Positions 25,579 to 34,740 of a stretch of 64,000 nucleotides of DNA are shown one piece after another (within the stretch, counting starts at the first letter, position 1; each line of letters starts with the position of its first letter). The notes under the pieces were generated by a model. That model worked only from the letters and a program-made list of their open reading frames with translations. It had not been told where the DNA came from and searched no databases. The position numbers and the translations under genes are program-made. The DNA comes from Streptomyces venezuelae. Lineage in GTDB: Bacteria > Actinomycetota > Actinomycetes > Streptomycetales > Streptomycetaceae. The stretch spans positions 1,798,001-1,862,000 of the forward strand of contig NZ_CP029192.1 of NCBI RefSeq assembly GCF_008642315.1, in the 5' to 3' direction.

Positions 25579-26445
25579 ATGGGCAACATCCTCGTGGGCA
25601 CGTGTTCGTGGACCGATCCGGCGCTGGTCCGCAGCGGCTGGTATCCGCGCGGGCGGCGGGACGCGGCTGGGCGGCTGCGGTACTACGCCGAGCGGTTCCC
25701 CGTCGTGGAGGTGGACTCGACGTATTACGGGCTGCCCGGCGAGCGCAACAGCAGGCTCTGGGCCGAGCGGACGCCGGACCGCTTCACGTTCGACGTGAAG
25801 GCTTTCTCCATGCTCACCGGGCATCCCACGCGCCCCGCCGCGCTCCCCGCCGACCTCCGCGACAGGCCCCGGGACGCGGCCGTCCTGGACGAGGTGTGGG
25901 CACGGTTCACCGCCGGGATCGAGCCGCTGCGGGAAGCCGGGCGGCTCGGGAGCGTGCTGTTCCAGTTCCCTCCGTGGCTGCGGCCCGGCGAGCGCGCCGA
26001 CGAGCTCCTCGCACAGACCGCGCGGCGCACGCGGGACTGGCCGGTCGCGGTGGAGTTCCGCCACCCCGACTGGTGGCGCGAAGGGAACGCCGAGGCCACG
26101 CGCGCGCTCCTGGCCGCACACGGCATGGCGGCGGTCGCCGTCGACATGAACCAGGCGGCGCCGGCCGCCGTGCCGCCGGTCGCGCCGGTCACCGCGCCCG
26201 CGCTCTCCGTCGTACGGTTCCACGGCCGCAGCGTGTCGTGGGGACAGGGCAGCAAGGAGGACCGGTTCCGTTACGCGTACGACGAGGACGAACTCCGCGC
26301 CTGGCTGCCCCGGCTGCACGCCCTCGCCGAACGGACCGACGAGGTGCACGTCCTGTTCAACAACTGCTGTGCGGACGCGGCCGTGCGGGCCGCCGAGACG
26401 ATGACGCGCCTGCTCGACCAGGGCGGTACCGAGCACCGTCCCTGA
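25579..26445 (+). CDS. DUF72 (YecE-like) family protein
   Basis: 288 residues. Signature features are ILVGTCSWTDPAL at the N-terminus, YYAERFPVVEVDSTYYGLP, FDVKAFSMLTGH, LGSVLFQFPPW and VRFHGR plus VHVLFNNCC near the end, typical of this TIM-barrel family. Biochemical function unknown. The ribosome binding site is weak. Confidence 0.92.
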   Translation: MGNILVGTCSWTDPALVRSGWYPRGRRDAAGRLRYYAERFPVVEVDSTYYGLPGERNSRLWAERTPDRFTFDVKAFSMLTGHPTRPAALPADLRDRPRDAAVLDEVWARFTAGIEPLREAGRLGSVLFQFPPWLRPGERADELLAQTARRTRDWPVAVEFRHPDWWREGNAEATRALLAAHGMAAVAVDMNQAAPAAVPPVAPVTAPALSVVRFHGRSVSWGQGSKEDRFRYAYDEDELRAWLPRLHALAERTDEVHVLFNNCCADAAVRAAETMTRLLDQGGTEHRP

Positions 26446-26706
26446 TGGGATAAGATCAATATCGCCTCCTCAAGCCGGACTTCCGGTCGGGGGACAGGCG
26501 TTGGTCGTCCAAGGAAAGACGCCCCGCTTCCTGCGGGGAAATGCAGGTGCAAGGCCTGCCCAGCGCTCCAGAAGAAGCCCTGGACTCCGTATGCCGGAGT
26601 CCAGGGCTTCTGTCGTCTCCGGGCACGAAACCGCGCAGGCAGGGCATCAGAGCAAGGGAACACCTGGCGGCATCCGCGCCGCCGACGTGCAAGAAAGAGC
26701 AGCCCT
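26446..26706. other. Intergenic region with two hairpins before the YihY gene
   Basis: 261 bp without a gene. A short hairpin (GCCCCGC-TTCCT-GCGGGG, about 26520-26538) precedes the very strong stem at 26573-26611. Together they could terminate the DUF72 transcript or belong to a small RNA. Confidence 0.5.
26573..26611 (+). terminator. 17-bp perfect hairpin
   Basis: AGAAGCCCTGGACTCCG (26573-26589) and its exact complement at 26595-26611 enclose a 5-base loop (TATGC). A weak T/C-rich tail follows. It is the strongest hairpin in the window and probably terminates the upstream transcript. Confidence 0.7.
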
Positions 26707-27648
26707 ATGGACAGTTCACCGTCCGCCGTCCACGGAACGCCCGCGCTGGCACCGCACGGACGCAAGGGGGACTCCGGCTCCGGCGCCCCGTCCACGTGGG
26801 CCCTGCGGCGCACCGCCCTGCGCCGCACCCCCGTGTCGATGTGGGACGACGACGTGTCGGACTGGGCGGCGGCCCTGACGTACTACGCGATCCTCGCCCT
26901 GCTCCCCGCCCTGCTCGTCACCGTCAGCCTCATCAGTCTCGTCAGCCCCGCCACGACCCAGGCGCTGATCGCCGAGGTCACGGACTGGGCCCCCGCCGAA
27001 TCGGGCCGCTCCCTGCACCAGGCGCTCAGCGACATGGCGGACGCGCGCTCCGCCGCGCTCACCGTCGTGATCGCCGGCGCCGTCAGCGCGCTGTGGTCCG
27101 CGTCGAGTTACGCGGCCGTGTTCCGCCGCGCGCTGCACGCGATGCACGGGGTGGAGGACTGCCGTCCCGTGTGGCGGAAGGGCCACCGCGTGGTGATGAC
27201 CGCGGTCACGCTGCTCGGCCTGCTGGTCGCCAGCGCGCTGCTGATCGTGCTCAGCGGTTCGGTCGCCGAAACCGTGGGGCAGCGCATCGGCCTCGGCGAC
27301 GCGGGCCAGACCGCGTGGGCCGTCCTGAAGTGGCCCGCACTGGTCTGCCTGGTGGCGCTGCTCGTCCTCGTCCTCTACCGCAACGCGCCGCCCGAGGCCC
27401 GCGGCTGGCGCCACATCCTGCCCGGCGGGCTGCTGTCCGCGCTGCTCTGGCTGCTCTCCTCGGGCCTGTTCACGCTGTACGCGACGGTGTTCGGCACCTA
27501 CGGCAAGCTGTACGGCTCCCTCGCGGGCATCGTCGTCTTCCTGGTGTGGCTCTGGGTGTCCAATCTGGCGCTGCTCGCGGGGGCGCAGTTCACGGTGGAG
27601 GTCGAGAAGGCGCGGGGCATCACATCGCCTTCTCCGGGTACCGGATGA
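26707..27648 (+). CDS. YihY/BrkB family integral membrane protein
   Basis: 313 residues with six membrane helices after a ~45-residue cytosolic tail. Family motifs: WAAALTYYAILALLPALL, LWSASSYAAVFRRALHAMHGV, RGWRHILPGGLLSALLWLLSSGLF and YGSLAGIVVFLVWLWVSNLALLAGAQ. Often mislabelled ribonuclease BN; the actual function of YihY proteins is unsettled. It heads a run of stress-type genes (DUF2267, VanZ). Confidence 0.93.
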   Translation: MDSSPSAVHGTPALAPHGRKGDSGSGAPSTWALRRTALRRTPVSMWDDDVSDWAAALTYYAILALLPALLVTVSLISLVSPATTQALIAEVTDWAPAESGRSLHQALSDMADARSAALTVVIAGAVSALWSASSYAAVFRRALHAMHGVEDCRPVWRKGHRVVMTAVTLLGLLVASALLIVLSGSVAETVGQRIGLGDAGQTAWAVLKWPALVCLVALLVLVLYRNAPPEARGWRHILPGGLLSALLWLLSSGLFTLYATVFGTYGKLYGSLAGIVVFLVWLWVSNLALLAGAQFTVEVEKARGITSPSPGTG

Positions 27649-27724
27649 AAGGTTGATGCCACCAGAGGGCAACCGCCAGAGGGCACCAGAGGGACTGCCA
27701 CAACAGGGACTCGGGGACTCACGC

Positions 27725-28120
27725 ATGGACACATCTTTGGAAGCGCTTCTCGACCGGGTGCGGCAGCGGGGAAGTTACGCCGACCGCCAGCAGGCCGCGG
27801 GCGCCGTCGAGAACGTACTGATCGTCCTCGGCACGCACCTGGTGGGGGACGACCGCACCGATCTCGCCCGACTGCTGCCCGACGGATGCGGGGCCGCCCT
27901 GCTGTCCGACGCGGAACCCGCCGCCGAACCGCTGTCCGCCGCGGAGTTCGTCGACGCGGTGGCCGCGCGGACGGCCGAGGACACGGCGGGCGCGCGCCGC
28001 GCCGTCACCTCGGTGCTCGGCACGGTCGCGGACGTGGCGGACGACGCGCTGCTGCGCCGTGTCCTCACCCAGCTCCCGCCCGGGCACGCGGGACTGTTCG
28101 GCCGTACCGAGCCCGCTTGA
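27725..28120 (+). CDS. DUF2267 domain protein
   Basis: 131 residues from ATG 27725. All-helical, with VRQRGSYADRQQAAGAVENVLIVLGTHL followed by DRTDLARLLPDG and a second half-repeat ending LPPGHAGLFG, as in DUF2267 proteins. These are small cytosolic proteins of unknown role, common in actinomycetes. It lies 76 bases after the YihY gene, in the same direction. Confidence 0.85.
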   Translation: MDTSLEALLDRVRQRGSYADRQQAAGAVENVLIVLGTHLVGDDRTDLARLLPDGCGAALLSDAEPAAEPLSAAEFVDAVAARTAEDTAGARRAVTSVLGTVADVADDALLRRVLTQLPPGHAGLFGRTEPA

Positions 28121-28146
28121 GGGATCCGAGGGACCAGGAGGCGCAG

Positions 28147-28680
28147 ATGGCACGGACAGGACGTTACGAGGGCGACCGGCGTGCGGCGCCCATGTCGCCG
28201 CTGGCCCGGGTGGTGACCATGCTGCTGGCCTTCGCCTTCATGGTCGGCTTCGCCGTGGTGCTGGCCCGTCTGACGCTGCAGCCGTCCGCGAGTTCGGAGG
28301 CGCTGACCCACAGCAACTTCACGCCGGGCGACTCCATCGACGCGTATCTCGCGCAGCCCGCCTTCCGCGACACCGTCAAGCAGCTCGGCGGGAACATCCT
28401 GCTCGGCGTGCCGTTCGGGGTGCTGCTGCCCGTGGTGCTCCCCCGCACGCGCGGGTTCGTGCGGGTCGGGATCGCCACGGCGGTGACGATGGTGCTCGTC
28501 GAGCTCGCGCAGGGCGCGTTCGTGACGGGCCGCACCTTCGACATCGACGACGTCATCCTCAACACGGCCGGCGCGCTGCTCGGTTACCTGCTGCTGGGGC
28601 GGCGTCTGGGCCGGGCCATCCACCCGCGCCGGCGGCACTGGTGGCACCGCTTCACGCGGCGGAACACGGTCGACGCCTGA
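28147..28680 (+). CDS. VanZ family membrane protein
   Basis: 177 residues from ATG 28147, preceded by CAGGAGG. Three to four membrane helices; the VanZ core includes LGGNILLGVPFGVLLPVV, a VELAQGAFVTGRTFDIDDVILNTAGALLGY signature and a basic C-terminus. VanZ-like proteins raise tolerance to teicoplanin-type or lipopeptide drugs in some bacteria, but most remain unassigned. 26 bases after DUF2267, so co-transcription is likely. Confidence 0.9.
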   Translation: MARTGRYEGDRRAAPMSPLARVVTMLLAFAFMVGFAVVLARLTLQPSASSEALTHSNFTPGDSIDAYLAQPAFRDTVKQLGGNILLGVPFGVLLPVVLPRTRGFVRVGIATAVTMVLVELAQGAFVTGRTFDIDDVILNTAGALLGYLLLGRRLGRAIHPRRRHWWHRFTRRNTVDA

Positions 28681-28725
28681 GCGTCCGCTCCCCGCCCCGC
28701 CCTACGCGTCGGATTGCTCGTCCGC

Positions 28726-29205
28726 CTATTCGGCGAGTCGGCCCATGCCCAGGCAGTGCAGCGTGGCCGCGGACCGGGGGCAGGCGCCTCGCACGGCGAG
28801 AGTGCCTCCCACCGCCCTGAGGGCCCGCAGCGTGCCGAAGAAGACGCCCGCGCCCTCCCGGGCGAGGTAGGTGACCTCGGACAGGTCCACGATCAGATGG
28901 CGGCAGCCGTCCTGGACCAGATCGCGCAGCTGCGCGGCGAGGGAGTCGGCCTCGCGGGCGGTGATCTCGCCGCGCAGGCTCACGCGGACCAGGCAGCCGG
29001 TGACGAGCACCCGTGCGATGCCCGCGCGGCGGAGCCTGCGGGCCGTGCCGGGGCTGGGCAGCCAGGGCGTTTTGTGGGTCGTGCGTCCGGCGGGCGCGAC
29101 GGGATCGCCCTCAGGGGCGGGAATGTGATCAGAAGCTTGCACGGGACAGACCTTCCGGCGGTACGCCGCCTGTCGGCCGAGACGGGCCGAAAGGTACTTC
29201 TTCAT
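28726..29205 (-). CDS. STAS-domain protein (anti-sigma factor antagonist-like)
   Basis: 159 residues from ATG 29205. The last ~90 residues form a STAS fold: VSLRGEITAREADSLAAQL, CRHLIVDLSEVTYLAREGAGVFFGTLRAL, then a Cys-containing strand. The usual phosphorylatable Ser of SpoIIAA-type proteins corresponds to the ..LAREGAGV.. loop, where Ala/Arg replaces Ser, so regulation may be non-canonical. The first ~60 residues are basic and Pro-rich. Confidence 0.8.
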   Translation of the reverse strand: MKKYLSARLGRQAAYRRKVCPVQASDHIPAPEGDPVAPAGRTTHKTPWLPSPGTARRLRRAGIARVLVTGCLVRVSLRGEITAREADSLAAQLRDLVQDGCRHLIVDLSEVTYLAREGAGVFFGTLRALRAVGGTLAVRGACPRSAATLHCLGMGRLAE

Positions 29206-29254
29206 ACTTCTTCCATACGTCTATACCACGCACCCCAGGGGTTCCGCCAGAGGT

Positions 29255-29854
29255 CTACTCCACTGCTCCCGGCTCCTGCGCGCCCAGTACGGCAAGCTCG
29301 GCGCGGATCGCGCCCCGCATCAGGTCGCGTGCGCGGTCGATGGGCAGCCCGCCGCTGAGCCAGCGCATGCTGAGCCCCTCCAGCTGGGCGGTGAGGCGCT
29401 CGGCGGCCTCCGCGAGGGCGGGCGCGGAAGCCGTCGGGCGGACCGCGCCGAGGAGCGCGGACAGCTCCTGCACCCACACCAGGGTCGCCCTGGCCAGGTC
29501 CCCCCTGAGCGCCTCGTCGAAGACGGCACTGGCCCGCAGCTCACCCCAGGCGGCACTGTTCTCCCTGACCTCCGGGGTGTCCTGCAGCTCCAGGAGCAGG
29601 GTCTCCATCAGCTCCTCGCGCGGATCCGGCGGCGCGGCGCCCTCGTCGCGGGCGGTCGTGTAGCGCTCGGCGCGGTCGTTGATGAACTCGAGCGTGTGGC
29701 GCAGGATCCCGGTGCGGTCCTTGAAGTGGTAGTAGATCAGCCCGGTCGAGACGCCCGCCTCGGCGGCGAGCTCCTCGACGCGCAGGCCGCGGACTCCGCG
29801 GCGGGCGATCAGCCGTGCGGCCGCTTCGAGGATCTGGGTGGTGCGGGGCGCCAT
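29255..29854 (-). CDS. TetR family transcriptional repressor
   Basis: 199 residues from ATG 29854 (14 codons downstream of the longest possible start). HTH: TQILEAAARLIARRGVRGLRVEELAAEAGVSTGLIYYHFKDR-type pattern, with the recognition helix near residues 30-45. The C-terminal ligand domain is helical. Divergent from the agmatine-deiminase-like gene, with a perfect palindrome between them, so it very likely represses that gene. Confidence 0.93.
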   Translation of the reverse strand: MAPRTTQILEAAARLIARRGVRGLRVEELAAEAGVSTGLIYYHFKDRTGILRHTLEFINDRAERYTTARDEGAAPPDPREELMETLLLELQDTPEVRENSAAWGELRASAVFDEALRGDLARATLVWVQELSALLGAVRPTASAPALAEAAERLTAQLEGLSMRWLSGGLPIDRARDLMRGAIRAELAVLGAQEPGAVE

Positions 29855-29912
29855 GGACCAGACCCTACCGACCACCGCACCGACGCGGCGGGCCACCCCG
29901 CGCCGCCTCTTT

Positions 29913-29928
29913 GACTGAATTTTCAGTC
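29913..29928. promoter_or_regulatory. Palindromic operator GACTGAA-TT-TTCAGTC
   Basis: Perfect 7-bp arms with a 2-base centre between the divergent tetR and deiminase genes. The overlapping TTGACT (29911-29916) could be a -35 element toward the deiminase gene. Position and symmetry fit a TetR operator controlling both genes. Confidence 0.7.
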
Positions 29929-29971
29929 CGTGTCAGAGTCGGAGTACAACCTTCGAGAGCGGAGTCCAGCC

Positions 29972-31087
29972 GTGCCCCCTCCCCTGCCCGCCCGACGCTC
30001 CGCCCTGCGCGCGCTCGCCGGCATCGGCGCCGCGGCCCTCGGCGCCTCCGCCTGCCAGAAGGCCGGGGCCGCACCGGCGCCCCGGATGGGCGCCGAGTGG
30101 GAGAGCCACGCGCGGACCTTCATGTCGTGGCCCGCGCTGGACTCCGTGTGGGGCGAGGACCTCCCCCACGTACGCGAGGACATCGCCCGGGTCGCACGGG
30201 CGGTCGCCGAGTACGAGTACGTCGTGATGATGGCCGGGCCCGACCAGCGCGCGGCCGCCCAGAAGGCCTGTGGGCGCGACGTGGAGGTCATTCCGCTGGC
30301 CGTGGACGACCTGTGGGCGCGCGACACCGTGCCCGTGTTCGTGGAGGACGGGGACAAGGTCACGGGCGTCGACCTCAACTTCAACGGGTGGGGCGACAAA
30401 CAGGTGCATACCCATGACGCCCGGGTGGGCCGCGCCCTCCTGTCCGAATACCGCATCCCCCGCAGGAAGGCGCCCCTGGTCGCCGAGGGCGGGTCACTGG
30501 AGACCGACGGCGAGGGCACGCTCCTCGTCACCGAGAGCTCGGTCGTCAACGACAACCGCAACCCCGGGAAGAGCCGGGACGACATCGAGGGCGAGCTCAA
30601 GCGGACCCTGGGCATCGAGAAGGTCGTGTGGCTGGCCGGTGTGCGCGGTCAGGACATCACCGACGCGCACGTGGACAGCCTCGTACGGTTCACCGAGCCG
30701 GGCGTCGTGCTGCTCGACCGGGCGCACCCGGACACCCCCGCCGACGTCTGGTCACGCGCCGCCGACCAGGCCAGGGACGTACTGAGCGGGGCCGAGGACG
30801 CCAAGGGGCGCCGGTTCGAGATCGTCGACCTGCCGCAGCCCGACCTGTCGAGGATCACGGGCGAGGGCGACGACTTCGTGTCGACGTACGCGAACTTCTA
30901 CGTCGCCAACGACTCCGTGTTCATGCCGGAGTTCGGGGACCGGAAGGCGGACGGCAGGGCGCGGAGCATCCTGCGCGAACACTTCCCCGGACGCGATGTC
31001 GTCCCGGTCCGGATCGACACCATCGCGTCCGGCGGCGGTGGCATCCACTGCTCCACGCACGACCAGCCGGGCAAGCCGGTCGACTGA
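29972..31087 (+). CDS. Exported agmatine deiminase / peptidyl-arginine deiminase family protein
   Basis: 371 residues from GTG 29972, preferred over GTG 29930 because GGAG lies seven bases upstream. The N-terminus carries a twin-arginine-like signal (ARRSALRALAGIGAAALG) ending in a lipobox-like GASAC, so the enzyme is probably an exported lipoprotein. The catalytic domain shows WARDTVPVFVED, AEGGSLETDGEGTLL, and GGGGIHCSTHDQP with the nucleophilic Cys near residue 360. The family deiminates agmatine or peptidyl-arginine; an extracytoplasmic form makes the natural substrate uncertain. Confidence 0.9.
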   Translation: MPPPLPARRSALRALAGIGAAALGASACQKAGAAPAPRMGAEWESHARTFMSWPALDSVWGEDLPHVREDIARVARAVAEYEYVVMMAGPDQRAAAQKACGRDVEVIPLAVDDLWARDTVPVFVEDGDKVTGVDLNFNGWGDKQVHTHDARVGRALLSEYRIPRRKAPLVAEGGSLETDGEGTLLVTESSVVNDNRNPGKSRDDIEGELKRTLGIEKVVWLAGVRGQDITDAHVDSLVRFTEPGVVLLDRAHPDTPADVWSRAADQARDVLSGAEDAKGRRFEIVDLPQPDLSRITGEGDDFVSTYANFYVANDSVFMPEFGDRKADGRARSILREHFPGRDVVPVRIDTIASGGGGIHCSTHDQPGKPVD

Positions 31088-31092
31088 GCGCG

Positions 31093-32580
31093 TCAGTCGG
31101 CGGAGGTGAGTTCGCCGCTGAGCCTCTCGTACCGCTCGGCGCTCGGCCGGTTGAGGCCGATGATCTCGACGCTCTTGCCGCGCTGCTCGTACTTGGTGGT
31201 GATGGCGTCGAGCGCGGCGACCGTGGAGGCGTCCCAGATGTGCGCGGCCGACAGGTCGATGACGACCCGGTCCGGGTCCCCGGCGTAGTCGAACTGGGTG
31301 ACCAGGTCGTTCGACGAGGCGAAGAACAGCTCGCCGGTCACGGAGTGGACCACGCTGCCGCCGTCGGGGGCGGTGACGGATGTGACGTTCGTGAAGTGGG
31401 CGACGCGCTGGGCGAAGATGACCATCGCCGTGATCGTGCCGACGACGACACCGATGGCGAGGTTGTGCGTGGCGACCACGCAGACCACGGTGACGACCAT
31501 GACGACGATCTCCCCGGCGGGCATCCGCTTCAGCGTCTTCGGCGCGATGGAGTGCCAGTCGAAGGTCGCGAAGCAGACCATGACCATCACGGCGACCAGC
31601 GCGGCCATCGGGATGTCGGAGACCACGGGTCCGAAGACGACGCAGAGCACCAGCAGGAACGTGCCCGCCAGGAACGTGGAGAGACGGGTGCGGGCGCCCG
31701 ACACCCGTACGTTGATCATCGTCTGGCCGATCATGGCGCAGCCGCCCATGCCGCCGAAGAACCCCGTGACGATGTTGGCGATGCCCTGGCCCACGGACTC
31801 GCGGGTCTTGGAGGAATGCGTGTCGGTGATCTCGTCGACGAGCTTGGCCGTCATCAGGGACTCCATCAGGCCGACCAGCGCCATGGCGAGCGCGTAGGGG
31901 GCGATGGTGGTCAGCGTGGCCCAGGTGAACGGCACGTCGGGCAGGCCCGGCACCGGCAGGGACGAGGGCAGCTCGCCCTTGGCGCCCACCGTCGGCACGG
32001 CGATGCCGGCGGCGACCGTGATCGTGGTCAGGACGACGATGGAGACGAGCGGCGCCGGGACCACCTTGGTGACCTTCGGGAAGAACACCATGAGCGCGAG
32101 CCCGCCGACGATGAGCGGGTAGACCGCCCAGGGCACGTCGTGCATCTCCGGCACCTGCGCCATGAAGACGAGGATGGCGAGGGCGTTGACGAAGCCGACC
32201 ATCACGCTGCGCGGCACGAACCGCATCAGCTTGGCGACGCCGAGCGCGCCGAGCACGATCTGGAAGACACCGGCGAGAACGACGGCGGCCACCAGGTAGC
32301 CGAAGCCGTGCTCGCGGTTGAGCGGCGCGATCACCAGGGCGACGGCGCCGGTCGCCGCGGAGATCATCGCGCGGCGGCCGCCGACGACCGAGATCGTGAC
32401 GGCCATGGTGAAGGACGCGAACAGGCCGATCGCGGGGTCGACCCCGGCGATGATCGAGAACGAGATCGCCTCGGGGATCAGGGCGAGGCCGACGACGAGA
32501 CCGGCGAGGATCTCGGTCCGCCAGACCTTCGGGTCGGACAGCCAGTCGGGGCGCAGTGCGGAGAATGTGGGCGTGGGCAA
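31093..32580 (-). CDS. SulP family anion transporter with STAS domain
   Basis: 495 residues. The SulP membrane domain (~20-390) contains ILAGLVVGLALIPEAISFSIIAGVDP, GGRRAMISAATGA, GFVNALAIL and GGMGGCAMIGQTMINV. The C-terminal STAS domain (~405-490) ends with RVVIDLSAAHIWDASTVAALDAI. Members carry sulfate, bicarbonate or other anions; substrate is not resolvable here. No operon partner is adjacent. Confidence 0.94.
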   Translation of the reverse strand: MPTPTFSALRPDWLSDPKVWRTEILAGLVVGLALIPEAISFSIIAGVDPAIGLFASFTMAVTISVVGGRRAMISAATGAVALVIAPLNREHGFGYLVAAVVLAGVFQIVLGALGVAKLMRFVPRSVMVGFVNALAILVFMAQVPEMHDVPWAVYPLIVGGLALMVFFPKVTKVVPAPLVSIVVLTTITVAAGIAVPTVGAKGELPSSLPVPGLPDVPFTWATLTTIAPYALAMALVGLMESLMTAKLVDEITDTHSSKTRESVGQGIANIVTGFFGGMGGCAMIGQTMINVRVSGARTRLSTFLAGTFLLVLCVVFGPVVSDIPMAALVAVMVMVCFATFDWHSIAPKTLKRMPAGEIVVMVVTVVCVVATHNLAIGVVVGTITAMVIFAQRVAHFTNVTSVTAPDGGSVVHSVTGELFFASSNDLVTQFDYAGDPDRVVIDLSAAHIWDASTVAALDAITTKYEQRGKSVEIIGLNRPSAERYERLSGELTSAD

Positions 32581-32669
32581 GTAGGGCTACCTGGGGAGTG
32601 CGGGAGAGGACCGCCCACTCTATAGCGGCCCCCTGACGGCGGGCCGACACGCCGCCCCTTCCCCGCAGG

Positions 32670-34736
32670 TCAGCGGCGGCTGCGTACCAGCAGATACAGG
32701 AAGTACGGCGTGCCGATCACGGCGGTCATCAGGCCCGCGCCGAGCTGCGCCGGTGCGATCACCGTCCGCCCCGCCAGGTCCGCGACGCACACCAGGATGG
32801 CGCCGAGGAGCACGGCGACCGGGATCACGCGCACGTGCTGCCTGCCGACGAGCGCACGGGCCGCGTGCGGGGCGACGAGTCCGACGAAGCCGATGGTGCC
32901 GGCGGCGGCCACGGCGGTGGCGCTCAGCAGCACGCTGAGGACGAGGAGGCCGAAGCGGCCCCGGCTCAGGTTCAGGCCGAGCAGGCGGGGGGTGTCCTCG
33001 TCGAGGGAGACGAGGTCGAGTTCGGTGCGCCTGACGACCGCGATCGTCAGGCCCGCGGCGAGGACGAGGGCGAGGGGCACCACGTCGGGCAGGGTGCGGC
33101 CGTAAGTGGAGCCGCCGAGCCAGGTGAGCGCCTTCGTCGCGTTGAAGGGGTCGGTGAGGATGATGAGCATGCTGATGACGGCCGTCGCGCCGGTGGCCAC
33201 GCCGAATCCGACGAGGACGAGCCGGTTCTGCCCGAACCCGCCCTTCGCCGCGAGGCCGAAGACGAGGACGGCGCTGACCGCGGCGCCCGCGAACGCGCCG
33301 CCCGCGATGGTCCACGACCCGGCGGCGGGCACCGTCGTCACGAGGAGCACGGCGCCCAGCGCGGCGCCGTTCGTGACGCCGAGGACGCCCGGCTCGGCGA
33401 GTGGGTTGCGCGTGACGGCCTGCACGAGGGTGCCCGCGAGGGCGAGCGCCGCGCCCGCGCAGAGCGCGGCGAGGACGCGCGGCACCCGGGTGTCGAGGAC
33501 GAAGGAGACGGTCTGGCCCGCTCTGCCCTGCGCCCAGTTGACGACGTCACCCATGAGCAGCTTGCTGTCGCCGACGAGGACCGCGGCCACGGTCAGGCCG
33601 ACCAGGACGGCCACGAGGACGACGGTCGTGACGATGAAGACGCCGCGGCTGCGGATGCGCAGCCGGTCGGGCTGGGCGGCGCCCGCCGTGTCCCGCACCC
33701 GTGCGGCCATGACGACCAGGAAGAGGGCGCCGAGCAGGCTGGTGACGACGCCCGTCGGCACGGCGACCGCGACGTCGGAGGGCACGACGGCGCGGAGCAG
33801 CACGTCGGAGGCGAGGACGAGGGCCGCGCCGGTGAGCCCCGCCAAGGGGAGGCTCGCGCGGGAGCGGGTGAACGCGCGGAGCTTGCGGGCGAGGGGGCGC
33901 ACGAGGGCGGGGGCGCACAGGCCGACGAAGCCGATGGGGCCCGCGAGGGTGACGGCGGAGGTGGAGAGGAGCGCGGCGAGGACGACGGCGGTGAGGCGGG
34001 TGGAGCGTACGGGGACGCCCACGCCGCGCGCGGCGTCGTCACCGAGTGCCAGGGCGTCGACCTTGCGGGCGAGGAGCAGCAGCCCGACGAGGCCGACGAC
34101 GGCGACGGGCAGCATCTGCAGCACGCCGTCGAAGCCGTTCTGCGCCACGCTGCCCTGGTTCCACTTGTAGAGGCCCTCGGTCTCCTGCGGGAAGAGCTGG
34201 AGCAGCCCCTCCGTGACGGCGGTGAGGCCGAGGGTGAGGGCGCTGCCCGCGAGGACGAGCCGGACCGTGCCCGCGCCGAGGCCGGAGAGGCCGAGGACGA
34301 CGGCCGCGGCGAGGAGCCCGCCGGCGAACGCGATGCCGGAGGAGGCGAGGAAGGGCAGGGAGATGCCGGTGGCGGCGGCGATGCCGAGCGCCGCGTAGGA
34401 ACCGGCGTTGACCGCGAGGGTGTCGGGCGAGGCGAGGACGTTGCGGCTGACGGCCTGGAGTGCGGCGCCCGCCATGCCGAGCACGGAGCCGACGAGGAGC
34501 GCGGCGGTCATGCGCGGCAGCCGGGAGGCGATGACGACGGAGCTGTCGGTGGTGTCGGCCCGGCCGGTGAAGGCCTTCCACACCTCGGGGGCTCCGACGG
34601 CGGCGGTGCCCTGGGTGATGTCGACGACGGCGAGCGCCGCGACGAGGAGGAGCAGTGCGGCCGTCACCGCGACCGCGCCCGTCCGGGACGCGGCTGCCGA
34701 CGGACGGGTGGCGGGAGCGGTTGCGGTGACGGCCAT
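32670..34736 (-). CDS. FecCD-type siderophore ABC permease, fused double (FhuB-like)
   Basis: 688 residues formed by two tandem FecCD permease units. The first half includes SRLPRMTAALLVGSVLGMAGAALQ and GPIGFVGLCAPALVRPLARKLRAFTRS; the second repeats DTRVPRVLAALCAGAALALAGTLVQ and GTIGFVGLVAPHAARALVGRQH. Each half gives about 9-10 helices. This single chain forms the whole membrane channel for ferric siderophore uptake, as in FhuB. Downstream of the binding protein gene by 4 bases, under the iron box at 36584. Confidence 0.95.
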   Translation of the reverse strand: MAVTATAPATRPSAAASRTGAVAVTAALLLLVAALAVVDITQGTAAVGAPEVWKAFTGRADTTDSSVVIASRLPRMTAALLVGSVLGMAGAALQAVSRNVLASPDTLAVNAGSYAALGIAAATGISLPFLASSGIAFAGGLLAAAVVLGLSGLGAGTVRLVLAGSALTLGLTAVTEGLLQLFPQETEGLYKWNQGSVAQNGFDGVLQMLPVAVVGLVGLLLLARKVDALALGDDAARGVGVPVRSTRLTAVVLAALLSTSAVTLAGPIGFVGLCAPALVRPLARKLRAFTRSRASLPLAGLTGAALVLASDVLLRAVVPSDVAVAVPTGVVTSLLGALFLVVMAARVRDTAGAAQPDRLRIRSRGVFIVTTVVLVAVLVGLTVAAVLVGDSKLLMGDVVNWAQGRAGQTVSFVLDTRVPRVLAALCAGAALALAGTLVQAVTRNPLAEPGVLGVTNGAALGAVLLVTTVPAAGSWTIAGGAFAGAAVSAVLVFGLAAKGGFGQNRLVLVGFGVATGATAVISMLIILTDPFNATKALTWLGGSTYGRTLPDVVPLALVLAAGLTIAVVRRTELDLVSLDEDTPRLLGLNLSRGRFGLLVLSVLLSATAVAAAGTIGFVGLVAPHAARALVGRQHVRVIPVAVLLGAILVCVADLAGRTVIAPAQLGAGLMTAVIGTPYFLYLLVRSRR

Positions 34737-34740
34737 GGTG

